From positions 1-20,686 of the forward strand of contig DLMV01000063.1 of assembly GCA_002478225.1 (NCBI GenBank): a stretch of 20,686 nucleotides of DNA, written 5' to 3'. Origin of the DNA: Deltaproteobacteria bacterium UBA7527 (GTDB taxonomy: Bacteria > Desulfobacterota > Syntrophorhabdia > Syntrophorhabdales > Syntrophorhabdaceae). The notes under the pieces were generated by a model. That model searched no databases. It was not told the DNA's origin and was given only the letters and a program-made list of their open reading frames with translations. Position 1 is the first letter of the stretch, and the number at the start of each line of letters is the position of its first letter. This document shows, in pieces, positions 20,271-20,686 of the stretch. A program made the translations under genes and the position numbers.

Positions 20271-20686
20271 ACATAGCTGACCCGCATACTGTTTCGGCCG
20301 CTGGGCGGAGGAGACGAGCAGAGAAAGACATTGATTATCTCATTGCCCGCCTTCATGGCCGCAGAAGCCGCATGGCCGAGGCTGAGCGCCTTGACGGCCT
20401 GTGCCGTATCGGAAGTCTCCGGGAATTTTTTCATGCGATCTTTCCGGAATCTGAGGTTAACAGGGCCGCTGATTTCCAGCGGATGTTGGTCCATCAATTA
20501 GCCGACGAATTATCCGGGTTCAGCGCTTATACGTCAGGTCCAGGGGCCGATCTGATAGATTGGACGCTGGTCCGTTTTCAGATGGAAAATTTGAAGATAC
20601 TGATCCGCGCACGCTTAACAGGGCTCCCCATCGAAGATGTTGACGGGTATCTCGTCTCCCTCCCCGGATCCTTTGCCCTCAATATT
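20255..20686 (+). CDS. Partial V/A-type ATPase subunit C/AC39-like protein
   Basis: An open frame of 144 codons runs off the right edge. It starts at TTG 20255 (GAGGTGA 4 bases upstream) or GTG 20261, overlapping the previous gene. The sequence is rich in helical, charged segments: DIDYLIARLHGRRSRMAEAE, LREFFHAIFPESE, DFQRMLVHQLADELSGF, LVRFQMENLKILIRARLTGL. The Y-x-x-A-R-x-x-x-R-x-S-R-M opening and the F-Q-x-E-N-L-K-x-L-I-R-x-R segment resemble subunit C (AC39/d), the central-stalk socket of V/A ATPases that links the rotor to the membrane ring. The gene order, stalk subunit then subunit C, is expected at the front of a bacterial V-type ATPase operon. Family call is moderate, made from a partial sequence. 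Confidence 0.65.
   Translation, partial: MRVQVDIADPHTVSAAGRRRRAEKDIDYLIARLHGRRSRMAEAERLDGLCRIGSLREFFHAIFPESEVNRAADFQRMLVHQLADELSGFSAYTSGPGADLIDWTLVRFQMENLKILIRARLTGLPIEDVDGYLVSLPGSFALNI

Overview
The window reads like a chromosome segment of a strictly anaerobic, Gram-negative-type bacterium, most plausibly a Desulfobacterota/"Deltaproteobacteria" lineage of the Syntrophorhabdus kind. This is inference: the signs are TRAP transporters of the TAXI and DctP types, a carboxyspermidine polyamine route, a V/A-type ATPase operon, and intergenic spacers full of short degenerate repeats. I see no rRNA, tRNA, CRISPR array, transposase or complete mobile element. Coding density is high and no gene-free stretch exceeds about 230 bp.

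Layout. (1) 1-293: the C-terminal end of an unrecognised protein with a nine-proline tract, convergent with a TPR protein (290-1198, minus). (2) 1297-4255, minus: a TAXI-type TRAP uptake system (binding protein, then fused permease) behind a good sigma70 promoter. (3) 4361-8138, minus: a MoxR ATPase - DUF58 - membrane transglutaminase operon. The DUF58 gene lacks a normal start codon: the moxR/DUF58 junction reads TAATA where TAATG is expected. (4) 8243-10120, plus: a DUF2156 acyl/aminoacyl-transferase-like protein and a ThiF/MoeB-like E1 adenylyltransferase. (5) 10198-11820, minus: a ThDP-dependent acetolactate-synthase-like enzyme, divergent from a cupin-HTH regulator.

(6) 11942-17189, plus: the most informative part, a polyamine cluster of regulator, speD-like pyruvoyl decarboxylase, pyruvoyl arginine decarboxylase, agmatinase, carboxy(nor)spermidine dehydrogenase and carboxy(nor)spermidine decarboxylase. 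Together these would convert arginine to agmatine, then putrescine, then carboxyspermidine, then spermidine. No spermidine synthase (speE) is present, so the speD product has no obvious local consumer. This SpeD has Ala at position 72, where related enzymes have Glu (WPEYGY becomes WPAYGY). Between speD and pdaD lies a 15-codon ORF with its own strong ribosome-binding site and overlapping hairpins, a candidate leader peptide. The final decarboxylase has an additional N-terminal segment of about 70 residues.

(7) 17392-18384: an orphan DctP-type TRAP binding protein. (8) 18412-19120: a perfect consensus promoter with operator-like repeats, driving a small DUF2080/AbrB-like protein and a GNAT acetyltransferase, an arrangement resembling a toxin-antitoxin pair. 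(9) 19185-19928: a cytidylate-kinase-like protein. (10) 19962 to the window end: a coiled-coil stalk-like subunit and the start of a subunit C-like protein, probably the front of a V/A-type ATPase operon. Three families of short intergenic repeat recur in the spacers.
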